Below, in pieces: positions 17,093-25,498 of a stretch of 64,000 bases of DNA. The notes under the pieces were generated by a model. The model saw nothing but the letters and a program-made list of their open reading frames with translations. It did not search any database and was not told where the DNA came from. The stretch covers positions 100,534 to 164,533 of the forward strand of contig CAJUBU010000004.1 in assembly GCA_910585095.1 (NCBI GenBank), given 5' to 3'. Origin of the DNA: an uncultured Lachnospira sp. Its GTDB lineage: Bacteria; Bacillota; Clostridia; Lachnospirales; Lachnospiraceae. Every line of letters starts with the position of its first letter. Position 1 is the first letter of the stretch. Both the position numbers and the translations under genes were made by a program.

Positions 17093-17118
17093 GGCGGAGT
17101 TTATACTCCGCCTTGTTT
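17093..17118 (+). terminator. Hairpin between rpsO and pnp (partial terminator)
   Basis: GGCGGAG pairs with CTCCGCC around a small loop, followed by TTGTTTC. This looks like an imperfect terminator or RNA-processing site that would let part of the transcripts run on into pnp. Confidence 0.6.
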
Positions 17119-17165
17119 CACTTTATAGGAAATATATTTGCAATGTAATTGGAGGATTAATTAAT

Positions 17166-19247
17166 ATGTATAAGCAATATACAATGGAACTAGCGGGCAG
17201 AATTTTGAGAGTTGATATTGGCAGGGTATGCGCTCAAGCCAATGGCGCGGCGCTTTTGCATTATGGAGATACAGTTGTTCTCTCAACAGCAACAGCTTCT
17301 AAAGAGCCAAGAGAAGGAATTGATTTTTTTCCTTTGAGCGTTGAGTATGAAGAAAAAATGTATGCCGTTGGAAAGATACCAGGCGGATTTAATAAAAGAG
17401 AAGGCAAGGCAAGTGAAAATGCGATTCTTACGTCGCGTGTTATCGACAGACCAATGCGACCTTTATTTCCAAAAGATTACCGTAATGATGTAACACTAAA
17501 CAATATGGTTATGTCGGTCGATACAGAATGTAGACCAGAACTTGTCGCAATGATTGGCGCAGCTTTGGCAACAAGCATTTCCGATATTCCTTTTGACGGA
17601 CCATGTGCAACAACACAGATTGGTATGGTAAAGGGAGAGTTTATTATCAATCCATCGCAGACACAGTGGCAGGAAGGCTCTCTTCAGTTAACCGTAGCTT
17701 CCACAAAGCAAAAGGTGATTATGATTGAGGCAGGCGCTGATGAAATTCCTGAGGACAAGATGTTAGAAGCTATTTATTTAGCACACGATGTTAATCAAAC
17801 GGTCATTGAATTTATTGAAAAGATTGTAGCTGAAGTAGGCAAAGAAAAACATGCTTATGTAAGCTGTGCAGTGCCAAATGAAATGTTTGAGGCAATCAAG
17901 GAAATTGTGACGCCTCAGGAGATGGAAGTAGCTGTATTTACAGATGATAAACAGACCAGAGAGAAAAATATCGATGCTATTCTTGAAAAGCTAAGGGAAG
18001 CGTTTGCGGAAAATGAAGAGTGGCTTGCTGTTCTTGATGAGGCTGTCTATCAGTATCAAAAGAAAACTGTGAGAAAGATGATTCTCAAAGACCACAAGAG
18101 ACCAGATGGACGCGATATTACACAAATCCGAACCCTTGCCGCTGAAGTGGATATTATACCTCGAGTTCATGGTTCAGCTATGTTTACTAGAGGACAAACT
18201 CAGATATGTGATGTTGTTACATTAGCGCCGTTATCAGAGGCGCAAAAAGTAGATGGATTGGATGATAATATAACGGAAAAGCGTTATATTCATCATTATA
18301 ATTTCCCTTCTTATTCGGTTGGAGAGACAAAGCCATCAAGAGGACCGGGACGTAGAGAAATTGGACATGGCGCGCTTGCAGAGAAGGCGTTGATGCCTGT
18401 GCTTCCTTCAACAGAGGATTTTCCATATGCGATACGTGCCGTATCAGAGACCTTTGAATCCAATGGTTCAACCTCAATGGCTTCAACATGTGCATCGTGT
18501 ATGGCGCTGATGGCAGCAGGTGTGCCAATAAAGAGAATGGTGGCAGGTATTTCTTGCGGACTTGTCACTGGTGAAACCGATGACGATTATATTGTCCTTA
18601 CGGATATTCAAGGGTTAGAGGATTTCTTTGGAGATATGGATTTTAAGGTGACTGGTACAACAGAAGGTATTACAGCAATTCAGATGGATATTAAAATTCA
18701 TGGATTGACAAGACCAATTGTAGAGGAAGCCATCGCAAGAACAAGACAGGCGAGAATGTTTATTATGGACACCTGTATGAAACCTGCTATAGACAAGCCT
18801 CGCAGCAGTGTTGGGCAGTATGCTCCGAAGATTATTCAGACAACCATTGACCCAGCAAAGATAGGCGATGTTGTTGGACAGCGTGGTAAGGTTATCAATG
18901 CCATTATTGAAGAATGTGATGTAAAAATTGATATAACTGATGATGGATTTGTGTCAATATGTGGATTAGAACAGGCTGGAATGGATAAAGCCATGAAGTA
19001 TATTAAAACCATAGTAAACGATTTTGAAGAAGGTCAAATTTATGAGGGCAAAGTCGTTAGTATTCGCGAGTTTGGAGCATTTATAGAATTTGCGCCAGGA
19101 AAAGAAGGAATGGTTCATATTTCTAAAGTTGCCAAAGAACGAATCGACCATGTTGAAGATATCCTTACATTAGGTGATAAAGTGCGCTGTAAGTGTATGG
19201 GAAAAGATAAGATGGGCAGAATTAGTTTTTCCATTAAAGATTGTTAA
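17166..19247 (+). CDS. pnp: Polyribonucleotide nucleotidyltransferase (PNPase)
   Basis: The 693-residue protein has two RNase PH domains (MELAGRILRVDIGRVCAQANGA and RPDGRDITQIRTLAAEVDIIPRVHGSAMFTRGQTQ), the GPGRREIGHGALAEKAL stretch, then KH (IGDVVGQRGKVINAI) and S1 (YEGKVVSIREFGAFIEF) domains. It is a 3'-5' phosphorolytic exoribonuclease. The start is ATG 17166, 10 nt behind GGAGG; the reading frame extends 25 codons upstream but those residues are not family-like and would overlap the hairpin. Confidence 0.95.
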   Translation: MYKQYTMELAGRILRVDIGRVCAQANGAALLHYGDTVVLSTATASKEPREGIDFFPLSVEYEEKMYAVGKIPGGFNKREGKASENAILTSRVIDRPMRPLFPKDYRNDVTLNNMVMSVDTECRPELVAMIGAALATSISDIPFDGPCATTQIGMVKGEFIINPSQTQWQEGSLQLTVASTKQKVIMIEAGADEIPEDKMLEAIYLAHDVNQTVIEFIEKIVAEVGKEKHAYVSCAVPNEMFEAIKEIVTPQEMEVAVFTDDKQTREKNIDAILEKLREAFAENEEWLAVLDEAVYQYQKKTVRKMILKDHKRPDGRDITQIRTLAAEVDIIPRVHGSAMFTRGQTQICDVVTLAPLSEAQKVDGLDDNITEKRYIHHYNFPSYSVGETKPSRGPGRREIGHGALAEKALMPVLPSTEDFPYAIRAVSETFESNGSTSMASTCASCMALMAAGVPIKRMVAGISCGLVTGETDDDYIVLTDIQGLEDFFGDMDFKVTGTTEGITAIQMDIKIHGLTRPIVEEAIARTRQARMFIMDTCMKPAIDKPRSSVGQYAPKIIQTTIDPAKIGDVVGQRGKVINAIIEECDVKIDITDDGFVSICGLEQAGMDKAMKYIKTIVNDFEEGQIYEGKVVSIREFGAFIEFAPGKEGMVHISKVAKERIDHVEDILTLGDKVRCKCMGKDKMGRISFSIKDC

Positions 19248-19299
19248 GATAGGTAATTTTCATCCTTTCCTGATAAGATTAAAACGTTTTATTGTAGGG

Positions 19300-19380
19300 T
19301 TTGTGTCTGTGCGCTGCTTGACATAAACGAGTAAGAATGTTTGTTCTTTGCACAAAAAGCGGCGCAGAAATGAGGTAAAA
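19300..19380 (+). promoter_or_regulatory. Recurrent structured 5' leader, copy 1
   Basis: TTTGTGTC (19300-19307) pairs with GACATAAA (19320-19327, one G-U) around a 12-nt loop TGTGCGCTGCTT. After 29 nt comes AAGCGGCGCA (19357-19366), which can pair with the loop sequence TGCGCTGCTT with one wobble, making a pseudoknot. The block continues AGAAATGAGG, which includes the ribosome site of the HIT gene. Closely related copies precede the genes at 39821 (+), 42253 (-) and 53543 (-). Confidence 0.6.
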
Positions 19381-19800
19381 ATGATAGATAATAATTGTGC
19401 TTATTGCGTAGAAGGTGATTTAGTTGCTAAATTTGGTATTAAAATATGTGAGCTGCCTACATCAAAGGTGTATCTTTTTAAAGAACAAAGTCATCCTGGA
19501 AGATGTATTGTTGCACATAAGAAGCATGTGGGAGATATGAATGAACTCACAGCACAGGAGAGGGCAGCTTATTTTGAAGATGTTGCAAAAGTGGCAAGAG
19601 CAATTATGGCGGCATTTAAGCCTAATAAAGTAAATTATGGCGCTTATGGTGATACAGGTCATCATCTGCATTTTCATCTCTGTCCTAAGTATAAGGATGA
19701 ATATGAGTGGGGTGGTGTATTTCTTATGAATCCAGATAAAACATATCTTTCAGATAAAGAATATAAAGAAATGATTGAAAAAATCAAAGCTAATCTTTAA
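19381..19800 (+). CDS. HIT-family nucleotide-binding protein
   Basis: The 139-residue protein has the histidine triad as HHLHFHL at about residue 98, with the preceding HPGRCIVAHKKHVGDM stretch typical of HIT hydrolases. A CAYC pair near the N-terminus is seen in metal-binding family members. HIT proteins hydrolyse or transfer nucleotide phosphoramidates and dinucleotides; substrate is unknown here. ATG 19381 is 5 nt behind GAGG in the structured leader. It is probably regulated through that leader. Confidence 0.87.
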   Translation: MIDNNCAYCVEGDLVAKFGIKICELPTSKVYLFKEQSHPGRCIVAHKKHVGDMNELTAQERAAYFEDVAKVARAIMAAFKPNKVNYGAYGDTGHHLHFHLCPKYKDEYEWGGVFLMNPDKTYLSDKEYKEMIEKIKANL

Positions 19801-19803
19801 GGT

Positions 19804-19853
19804 TGCTGTAAAATAATACAGTGCTTTAAGGCTGTTGCAAAATAATACAGTGT
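19804..19853 (+). repeat. Duplicated short hairpin before the YebC-type gene
   Basis: Two similar copies in a row (GCTGTAAAATAATACAGTG and GCTGTTGCAAAATAATACAG) each can form a CTGT/ACAG hairpin. They fill the gap between the HIT gene and the GGAGG site of the next gene and share the GGCTGTTGCA start with the larger palindromes elsewhere in this window. Confidence 0.6.
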
Positions 19854-19862
19854 GGAGGATTT

Positions 19863-20597
19863 ATGTCAGGACATTCAAAATTTGCTAATATAGCACATAA
19901 AAAGGCAGCAAATGATGCTGCTAAAGGAAAGATATTTACAAGACTTGGTAAGGAAATTATGGTTGCTGTCAAAGAGGGTGGTTCCGATGTTAATAATAAC
20001 AGCAAATTAAGACAGGTGGTAGCAAAAGCAAAAGCTTCCAATATGCCAAATGACACCATTGAGAGAGCTATTAAAAAGGCTGCCAGCACCGATATGTCAA
20101 ATTATGAGTCTGTTACATACGAAGGTTATGGACCAAACGGTATCGCAATTATTGTAGAAGCACTCACGGATAATAGAAACAGAGCGGCTTCCAATATTAG
20201 AAACGCATTTACTAAAGGTGGTGGAAATGTTGGTACACCAGGTTGTGTGTCTTTTATGTTTGACAATAAAGGACAGATAATCATTTCTAAAGAAGACTGT
20301 GATAAAGATGCTGATGAATTGATGATGCTTTCTCTGGATGCAGGCGCTGATGATTTTAATGAAGAAGACGATTGTTATGAAGTGTTGACTTCACCAGATG
20401 ATTTCACAACAGTTCATGATGCGCTGTCAAAAGAAAATGTGACAATGGTTTCAGCAGAAGTGACAATGATACCTCAAACATATGTTGCACTTACATCAGA
20501 TGAGGATATTAAGAAGATGAATCGAATTTTATCGTTGCTTGATGATGAAGATGATGTTCAAAATGTATATCATAATTGGGATGAGCCAAATGAGTAA
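19863..20597 (+). CDS. YebC/PmpR-family protein
   Basis: The 244-residue protein has the full YebC signature: MSGHSKFANIAHKKAANDAAKGKIFTRLGKE (a slight variant of the usual SGHSKWxNIxHxK), then ESVTYEGYGPNGIAIIVEALTDNRNR and an acidic C-terminal domain. Members were long annotated as transcription regulators; more recent work links YebC2-type proteins to translation of proline-rich stretches. GGAGG precedes the ATG. It stands alone. Confidence 0.92.
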   Translation: MSGHSKFANIAHKKAANDAAKGKIFTRLGKEIMVAVKEGGSDVNNNSKLRQVVAKAKASNMPNDTIERAIKKAASTDMSNYESVTYEGYGPNGIAIIVEALTDNRNRAASNIRNAFTKGGGNVGTPGCVSFMFDNKGQIIISKEDCDKDADELMMLSLDAGADDFNEEDDCYEVLTSPDDFTTVHDALSKENVTMVSAEVTMIPQTYVALTSDEDIKKMNRILSLLDDEDDVQNVYHNWDEPNE

Positions 20598-20676
20598 CAA
20601 AAAGTGGATTTTAACTAATAAGAAAAGTTAAGTTACAGCAGTAAAGAGAAAAGTTTGCAGACGGGGGATATGATAA

Positions 20677-21444
20677 GTGACGTTTACAGAAGCACAAGCA
20701 GGGGATAATCTTATTATACAGATTGTATTTGGAAAACAAAATATAGATTTGCCATCAAAAATTGTTAGTGTTAGAAAAGAAAGTTTGATTGTGGATATTA
20801 TTTACCTTAATAAAAAGATGTTAAATCTTGAAAATGAACATATCCGGATGAATCTTATGCTTATCAGGGAAGGTAAAGTTCCAATTGTATGGAAAAATGT
20901 TACTTGTAAGATTATCAAAGAAAATGAACAAGCATTTTATCAGATAACAGCACACAGTGAAGGCTATGAAAATAATCGTAGAGAGGCGTTTCGTTTATTT
21001 CTTGGCAATGATGGAGTGGCACAGGTAGGAATCAATAAAAAAGCGTTGGAAGTTATCGTAAGAGATGTCAGTGAAAATGGCTTTTCATTTCTTACATCAA
21101 TCGATGTGAAAATGGCTGTTGGTGAGCCAGTTCGACTGGTATTTGTGGATTTGGATATTACATTTAGCTTGATGGGAATTGTTGTGCGTAAAGTGAATGT
21201 AAATGAAAAAGAAGTCTTATATGGCTGTAAACTTAGTGTCAGAAATAATAAATTGCTGAAATATATTAATAGTAAGCAAAGAAAAGAAATATCTGCCGTT
21301 AAAAAACCGAAAACTCCTTTGATGGGTACAAAGGCTTCTAAGATGAAAAAGCAAAAGGATTCTAAGAAAAATCGATATGAGATTACCGCTGAAATGAGAG
21401 ATTTATTGATAAAGGCATTTAATCAAGAGGACGATATAAAATAA
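20677..21444 (+). CDS. PilZ-domain protein (YcgR-like, c-di-GMP effector type)
   Basis: The 255-residue protein has an N-terminal YcgR_2-like beta domain (residues ~5-95) and then a PilZ domain. The RxxxR motif appears as NNRREAFR at about residue 100, and the D/N-x-S-x-x-G motif as DVSENGFSF near residue 130; both are the c-di-GMP contacts in this family. A basic linker (KKPKTPLMGTKASKMKKQKD) leads to a short C-terminal helix. The start is GTG 20677, 9 nt behind GGGGG. The output partner (motility or matrix) is not in the window. Confidence 0.85.
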   Translation: MTFTEAQAGDNLIIQIVFGKQNIDLPSKIVSVRKESLIVDIIYLNKKMLNLENEHIRMNLMLIREGKVPIVWKNVTCKIIKENEQAFYQITAHSEGYENNRREAFRLFLGNDGVAQVGINKKALEVIVRDVSENGFSFLTSIDVKMAVGEPVRLVFVDLDITFSLMGIVVRKVNVNEKEVLYGCKLSVRNNKLLKYINSKQRKEISAVKKPKTPLMGTKASKMKKQKDSKKNRYEITAEMRDLLIKAFNQEDDIK

Positions 21445-21565
21445 CAGTGGTAATAAAGATATAAAATAACAGAAAAAATAAGCAGCACAAAAACATATAA
21501 GCAGTTTTTATAAAAAAATAAAAAACCGTTTACAAAAATTCACATGTTGGAAGGAGAGTGTAATT

Positions 21566-22078
21566 GTGGACGATTTAGGCAAAAATATTGAAAAATTAAG
21601 CAAAGCGAAAAAAGAAAAGATGTTTTCTGAAACATATCAACTAGGTAAGCCTTGCAAATCTTGTGGTAGTACGATGAAGTATATTTTTGGCGAAATGTTT
21701 GAATGTCCTACTTGTGGAAGAAAAGAGGCTACTGATTTTGGAAAAGTTAAGGATTATCTTGATACACATGGACCAACTCCAGCGGCAATTATTTCCGATA
21801 AAACAGGTGTTGATTTAGGTGTTATTGAAACATTGTTAAAACAGGGAAGAGTTGAAATTCCAGATGGTTCAGGCATATATATAAAGTGTGAAAAATGTGG
21901 TACAGATATAAGGTATGGAAGATATTGTCCTGATTGTATTAAAAAGTTGTCAAATGATTTGAATAAAGCGATGTGGAATCCAAATGTGGGAGAAAAGCCG
22001 ACGATTAAGTCGGAAATGACTGGTAGAATGCACATTCAAAGTAAAATAGAGCGCAAAAAAGGAAATAAAAAGAGTTGA
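21566..22078 (+). CDS. Zinc-ribbon / winged-helix protein resembling flagellar-operon YvyF
   Basis: The 170-residue protein holds a first Cys4 ribbon (CKSCGSTMKYIFGEMFECPTC, two CxxC), a helical segment like a small winged helix (FGKVKDYLDTHGPTPAAII and VIETLLKQGRVEI), then a second Cys pair set (CEKCG...CPDC). This layout resembles YvyF-type proteins of flagellar operons, although no flagellar gene is nearby and only the PilZ gene upstream hints at motility. GTG 21566 lies behind AAGGAGAG. Function not established. Confidence 0.6.
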   Translation: MDDLGKNIEKLSKAKKEKMFSETYQLGKPCKSCGSTMKYIFGEMFECPTCGRKEATDFGKVKDYLDTHGPTPAAIISDKTGVDLGVIETLLKQGRVEIPDGSGIYIKCEKCGTDIRYGRYCPDCIKKLSNDLNKAMWNPNVGEKPTIKSEMTGRMHIQSKIERKKGNKKS

Positions 22079-22100
22079 GGATATTTGCTCTCTTAGATAG

Positions 22101-22136
22101 GCAAGCAGCGTAGGGGATTGCGAATATCTGCTTAAC
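22101..22136. repeat. Dispersed 36-bp element, copy 1
   Basis: This 36-bp sequence (opening GCAAGCAGCG and ending ATCTGCTTAAC) recurs at 61485-61520 with about three differences. AAGCAG can pair with CTGCTT. A shorter relative occurs around 38887-38912. All lie just downstream of genes. Confidence 0.7.
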
Positions 22137-22140
22137 AATA

Positions 22141-22242
22141 AAAGAGGCTGTTGTAAAATAGAAATTTTATGCTATATATAGTTATAATGGTAAAATAAAA
22201 CTATATATAGTGTTTGAAATTCTTTTTGCAACAGCCTCTTTA
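22141..22242. terminator. Long palindromic bidirectional terminator (GGCTGTTG family)
   Basis: The outer arms AAAGAGGCTGTTG and the matching CAACAGCCTCTTT at the far end flank an inner pair of CTATATATAG copies (22172-22181 and 22201-22210). It lies between two convergent genes, fitting a bidirectional terminator. Similar palindromes with GGCTGT ends occur at 25499, 29435 and 41575. Confidence 0.75.
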
Positions 22243-22305
22243 TTATGGATCGTGAATTTATTGAACAAAAATATAAAACATTTATTATTTTATTATATGT
22301 TTATT

Positions 22306-23712
22306 TTACAAATCAAATCCAAAATAACGAACAGCATTGTTATAAGAAATACCTTCAACAATTTTCTTTAAAGCTTTCTCATCTGCTGGATATTCTCCAT
22401 TTTCTACCCATCCGCCAATAAGGTCACACATAATTCTTCTGAAATATTCATGTCTGGTGTAAGATAAAAAGCTTCTTGAATCGGTGAGCATTCCAATAAA
22501 GTTACCAAGAAGACTTAAATTAGCTAAACTTGTCATCTGATTAGTCATGCCAACTTTATGGTCGTTAAACCACCAAGCAGAGCCTTGCTGAATCTTGCCA
22601 ATTGCTTTTGAGTCTTGGAAACAGCCAATAACCGTACCAATAGCAGCATTGACAGATGGATTCAGAGAGTAAATAATTGTTTTTGGAAGCTCATCTGTAC
22701 TGCTGAGCGCATTAAGGAATTGTGCCATTTCGGCTGAACAGTCAAAGGTATTGATACAGTCATATCCAGTATCTGGTCCTAATTGGTTGTATCTTAAAAC
22801 ATTGTTGTCACGAATCGTTCCATAGTGAAGCTGCATTACCCAGTTGAGGCGATTGTATTCTTTGCCCACAAATACCATAAATGCTGTTTTAAATTTATTC
22901 ATCTCATCAACCGTAAGAGTTTCACCGTTAAATCTCTTAGCAAAGATGGTTTCAATTTCTTCATCGGTGTAAGGCTTGTACATAACATACTCAAGAGCAT
23001 GGTCTGAAACGGAACAACCCATAGAAGCAAAGAAATCCATTCTATTTTTTAGGGCTTCTTTTAATGTAGTAAATGAATTGACGGTAACACCGCTTACTTC
23101 AGATAATTTTTTTATGTAGTCAAGGTATTCTGGTTTTTCAATGTTCATCGCTTTGTCTGGTCTCCAAGCAGGGAGAACTTGTACGTCAAAAGATGAATCT
23201 TCGGCAATGATTTTGTGCCACTCAAGAGAATCAACAGGGTCGTCTGTAGTACATATTAATGTCACATTAGACTGTTTAATAAGATTTCTTACAGACATGC
23301 CATCCTCAGCAAGTTTAGCGTTGCAGATATTCCAAACTTCCTCAGCGGTGTCGCCGTTAAGAATGCCATTGTAACCAAAGTATCGCTGTAACTCTAAGTG
23401 ACTCCAATGATACAATGGATTGCCGATAGCCATCTCAAGTGTTTCAGCCCATTTTTGGAATTTTTCTCGGTCGCTTGCATCACCTGTAATGAACTTTTCA
23501 TCAACACCGTTTGTTCTCATCTGACGCCATTTGTAATGGTCGCCGCCAAGCCATACCTGTGTGATGTTATCAAACTTTCTATCCTCTGCAATCTCTTTTG
23601 GATTAATATGGCAGTGATAGTCAAGAATTGGCATTTTTGCCGCATAATCATGAAATAAATGTTGAGCAGTTGGTGTGGAAAGTAAAAAATTGTTGTCCAT
23701 AAATTGTTTCAT
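22306..23712 (-). CDS. uxaC: Glucuronate/galacturonate isomerase UxaC
   Basis: The 468-residue protein begins MKQFMDNNFLLSTPTAQHLF and has the UxaC metal-site signature ILDYHCHINPKEIAED, later GLSV-type segments replaced by FQDSKAIGKIQQGSAWWFND and TRHEYFRRIMCDL near the C-terminus. It converts D-galacturonate to D-tagaturonate (and glucuronate to fructuronate), the first step of the pathway encoded divergently next door. ATG at 23712 follows AGGAGG; the frame extends further upstream but through the promoter. It has its own consensus promoter. Confidence 0.95.
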   Translation of the reverse strand: MKQFMDNNFLLSTPTAQHLFHDYAAKMPILDYHCHINPKEIAEDRKFDNITQVWLGGDHYKWRQMRTNGVDEKFITGDASDREKFQKWAETLEMAIGNPLYHWSHLELQRYFGYNGILNGDTAEEVWNICNAKLAEDGMSVRNLIKQSNVTLICTTDDPVDSLEWHKIIAEDSSFDVQVLPAWRPDKAMNIEKPEYLDYIKKLSEVSGVTVNSFTTLKEALKNRMDFFASMGCSVSDHALEYVMYKPYTDEEIETIFAKRFNGETLTVDEMNKFKTAFMVFVGKEYNRLNWVMQLHYGTIRDNNVLRYNQLGPDTGYDCINTFDCSAEMAQFLNALSSTDELPKTIIYSLNPSVNAAIGTVIGCFQDSKAIGKIQQGSAWWFNDHKVGMTNQMTSLANLSLLGNFIGMLTDSRSFLSYTRHEYFRRIMCDLIGGWVENGEYPADEKALKKIVEGISYNNAVRYFGFDL

Positions 23713-23736
23713 GGTAATTCCTCCTAAAAAATGTTT

Positions 23737-23756
23737 GTGTGAGATTTTTTTCACAC
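23737..23756 (-). promoter_or_regulatory. Palindrome in the uxaC 5' region
   Basis: GTGTGA and TCACAC are separated by 8 nt, lying about 10-30 nt after the predicted uxaC transcription start. It is suitable as an operator for a sugar-acid repressor or as an RNA hairpin; the spacing (TGTGA-N8-TCACA) does not fit the classical CRP site. Confidence 0.45.
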
Positions 23757-23772
23757 GTATCTTGATAATTCG

Positions 23773-23801
23773 ATTATACAATGGTATTATAGTAAAAACA
23801 A
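23773..23801 (-). promoter_or_regulatory. uxaC: uxaC promoter
   Basis: On the minus strand TTGTTT (23801-23796) is followed by a 17-nt spacer and a perfect TATAAT (23778-23773). It directs transcription toward uxaC with a leader of about 50 nt. Confidence 0.75.
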
Positions 23802-23893
23802 GTGCGATTTCATTTATGGTTGGTAATTTATAACAGTTTAGCCATATACAAATCACTGTACAATTTGAACGTGGAAGCTCGCTAGAGGGCAGA

Positions 23894-23930
23894 TTGTGCT
23901 ATTTGCTACTTGTATTTTGTGCCATTTACT
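23894..23930 (+). promoter_or_regulatory. Two 14-bp direct repeats upstream of uxaB
   Basis: TTGTGCTATTTGCT (23894-23907) and TTGTGCCATTTACT (23917-23930) differ at two positions and are 23 bp apart start to start. They lie 29 bp before the uxaB start, between the divergent promoters, and may be regulator-binding sites. No clear sigma-A promoter for uxaB stands out. Confidence 0.4.
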
Positions 23931-23958
23931 GGTAAAAATAAATAAAAGGAGAGTATCA

Positions 23959-25458
23959 ATGCAAAGATTAAACAAAAGTATTACTCATGCAGTTGACAGA
24001 CCTGTAAAGGTTATGCAGTTTGGTGAAGGCAATTTTCTTAGAGCATTTGTGGATTATATTTTTGATGTCACAAATGAAAAAACGGATTTCAATGGTGGCG
24101 TGGTTATTGTAAAACCGATTGAGTTTGGCACATTAGAGCGATTCCATGACCAAGAATGTCAATATACGCTTCAGTTAAGAGGTTTTGAAAATGGACAGCC
24201 TAAGGAAATTACACGCCAGATTACATCGGTAGTCGATGCGGTTGCTGCAATTGAGGATTACGATAAATTTATGGAGTACGGAACATCAGAGACACTTCGA
24301 TTTATCGTTTCTAATACTACGGAGGCTGGTATTGTTTACGATGAGACAGACGATTTTAACGCATGTCCTCCAAAAACATATCCAGGCAAATTGACAAAGC
24401 TTTTATATGAGCGATATAAAAAGTTTGATGGCGCTGCTGATAAGGGACTTATCATATTGCCATGTGAGTTGATTGCAGATAATGGTATTGAATTAAAGAA
24501 ATGTATTATGAAGTTTATTGAGCTTTGGAAGCTTGAAGATGGCTTTAAGAATTGGGTGAATGACAACTGTTCATTCTGTCCAACGCTTGTTGACAGAATT
24601 GTTCCAGGTTATCCAAGAGATGAAGCGGATAAGCTCTGTGAGGAGTGGGGATATGAAGACCAGCTTATCGACCGAGCAGAGACATTTGGACTTTGGGTTG
24701 TGGAAAGTGATTCAAACCTTCCATTAGAACAGCTTGAAAAAGAGCTTCCATTTAAGGAAGCAGGGTTAAATGTGGTATTTACAAAAGACCATCACCCATA
24801 TAAAGAAAGAAAAGTTCGCATTTTAAATGGTTCCCATACATCATTTGTATTGGCTTCTTATCTTGCTGGCAATGATATTGTTGAGCAGTCTATGAAGGAT
24901 GCAACGATTAGAAAGTATATGGAAGAGACTTTATTTGACGAGGTTATTCCAACACTTTCACTTTCTAAAGAAGATTGTGACGCATTTGCAAAGTCTGTTA
25001 TTGATAGATTTTTAAATCCATTTGTAAAGCATCAGCTTCTTGATATTTCGCTTAATTCGGTTTCTAAGTGGGAAGCAAGATGTATGCCATCCTTTCTTGG
25101 CTATGTAAAGAAGTTTAACAAACTGCCAAAGTATCTTACATTTTCAATGGCAGCGTTGATGAGCTTTTATACATCACAGACAGAAGTCGAATTTAATGGC
25201 GGTATCTGTCTGCAAGGTAGTCGCAATGGTGAAAACACATATAATATTCGTGATGATAAAGCTGTTCTTGACTTCTTCAAAGAAAATTCAGGCAAGTCGC
25301 CAGCAGAGTTTACACATGCTTATCTGAGCAATACAAGTTTCTTTGGTGGTGAGGATTTATCGGCGATTGACGGTCTTGAAGAAGCTATTACTGGATACAT
25401 AACAGATATCAGACAAAGAGGTATGAGAGCGGTTGTTGATGACCTTGTAAACGCATAA
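23959..25458 (+). CDS. uxaB: Tagaturonate reductase (altronate oxidoreductase) UxaB
   Basis: The 499-residue protein belongs to the mannitol dehydrogenase-like family, with VMQFGEGNFLRAFVDYIFD at the N-terminus (nucleotide-binding), LPCELIADNGIELKK, and the catalytic KDHHPYKERKVRILNGSHTS stretch with its Lys and His. It reduces D-tagaturonate to D-altronate using NADH. ATG 23959 lies behind AAAGGAGAG; earlier in-frame starts fall within the regulatory repeats. Followed by a palindromic terminator-like element before uxaA. Confidence 0.94.
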   Translation: MQRLNKSITHAVDRPVKVMQFGEGNFLRAFVDYIFDVTNEKTDFNGGVVIVKPIEFGTLERFHDQECQYTLQLRGFENGQPKEITRQITSVVDAVAAIEDYDKFMEYGTSETLRFIVSNTTEAGIVYDETDDFNACPPKTYPGKLTKLLYERYKKFDGAADKGLIILPCELIADNGIELKKCIMKFIELWKLEDGFKNWVNDNCSFCPTLVDRIVPGYPRDEADKLCEEWGYEDQLIDRAETFGLWVVESDSNLPLEQLEKELPFKEAGLNVVFTKDHHPYKERKVRILNGSHTSFVLASYLAGNDIVEQSMKDATIRKYMEETLFDEVIPTLSLSKEDCDAFAKSVIDRFLNPFVKHQLLDISLNSVSKWEARCMPSFLGYVKKFNKLPKYLTFSMAALMSFYTSQTEVEFNGGICLQGSRNGENTYNIRDDKAVLDFFKENSGKSPAEFTHAYLSNTSFFGGEDLSAIDGLEEAITGYITDIRQRGMRAVVDDLVNA

Positions 25459-25498
25459 TACCAGACAGTACAAACGACATAAATATATAAATAGTTAT

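Noticed and set aside
23737..23756. CRP/Fnr-type site
   Set aside because: The half-sites match TGTGA/TCACA but the spacer is 8 nt instead of 6 and the position is downstream of the start, so only a generic operator or hairpin is claimed.
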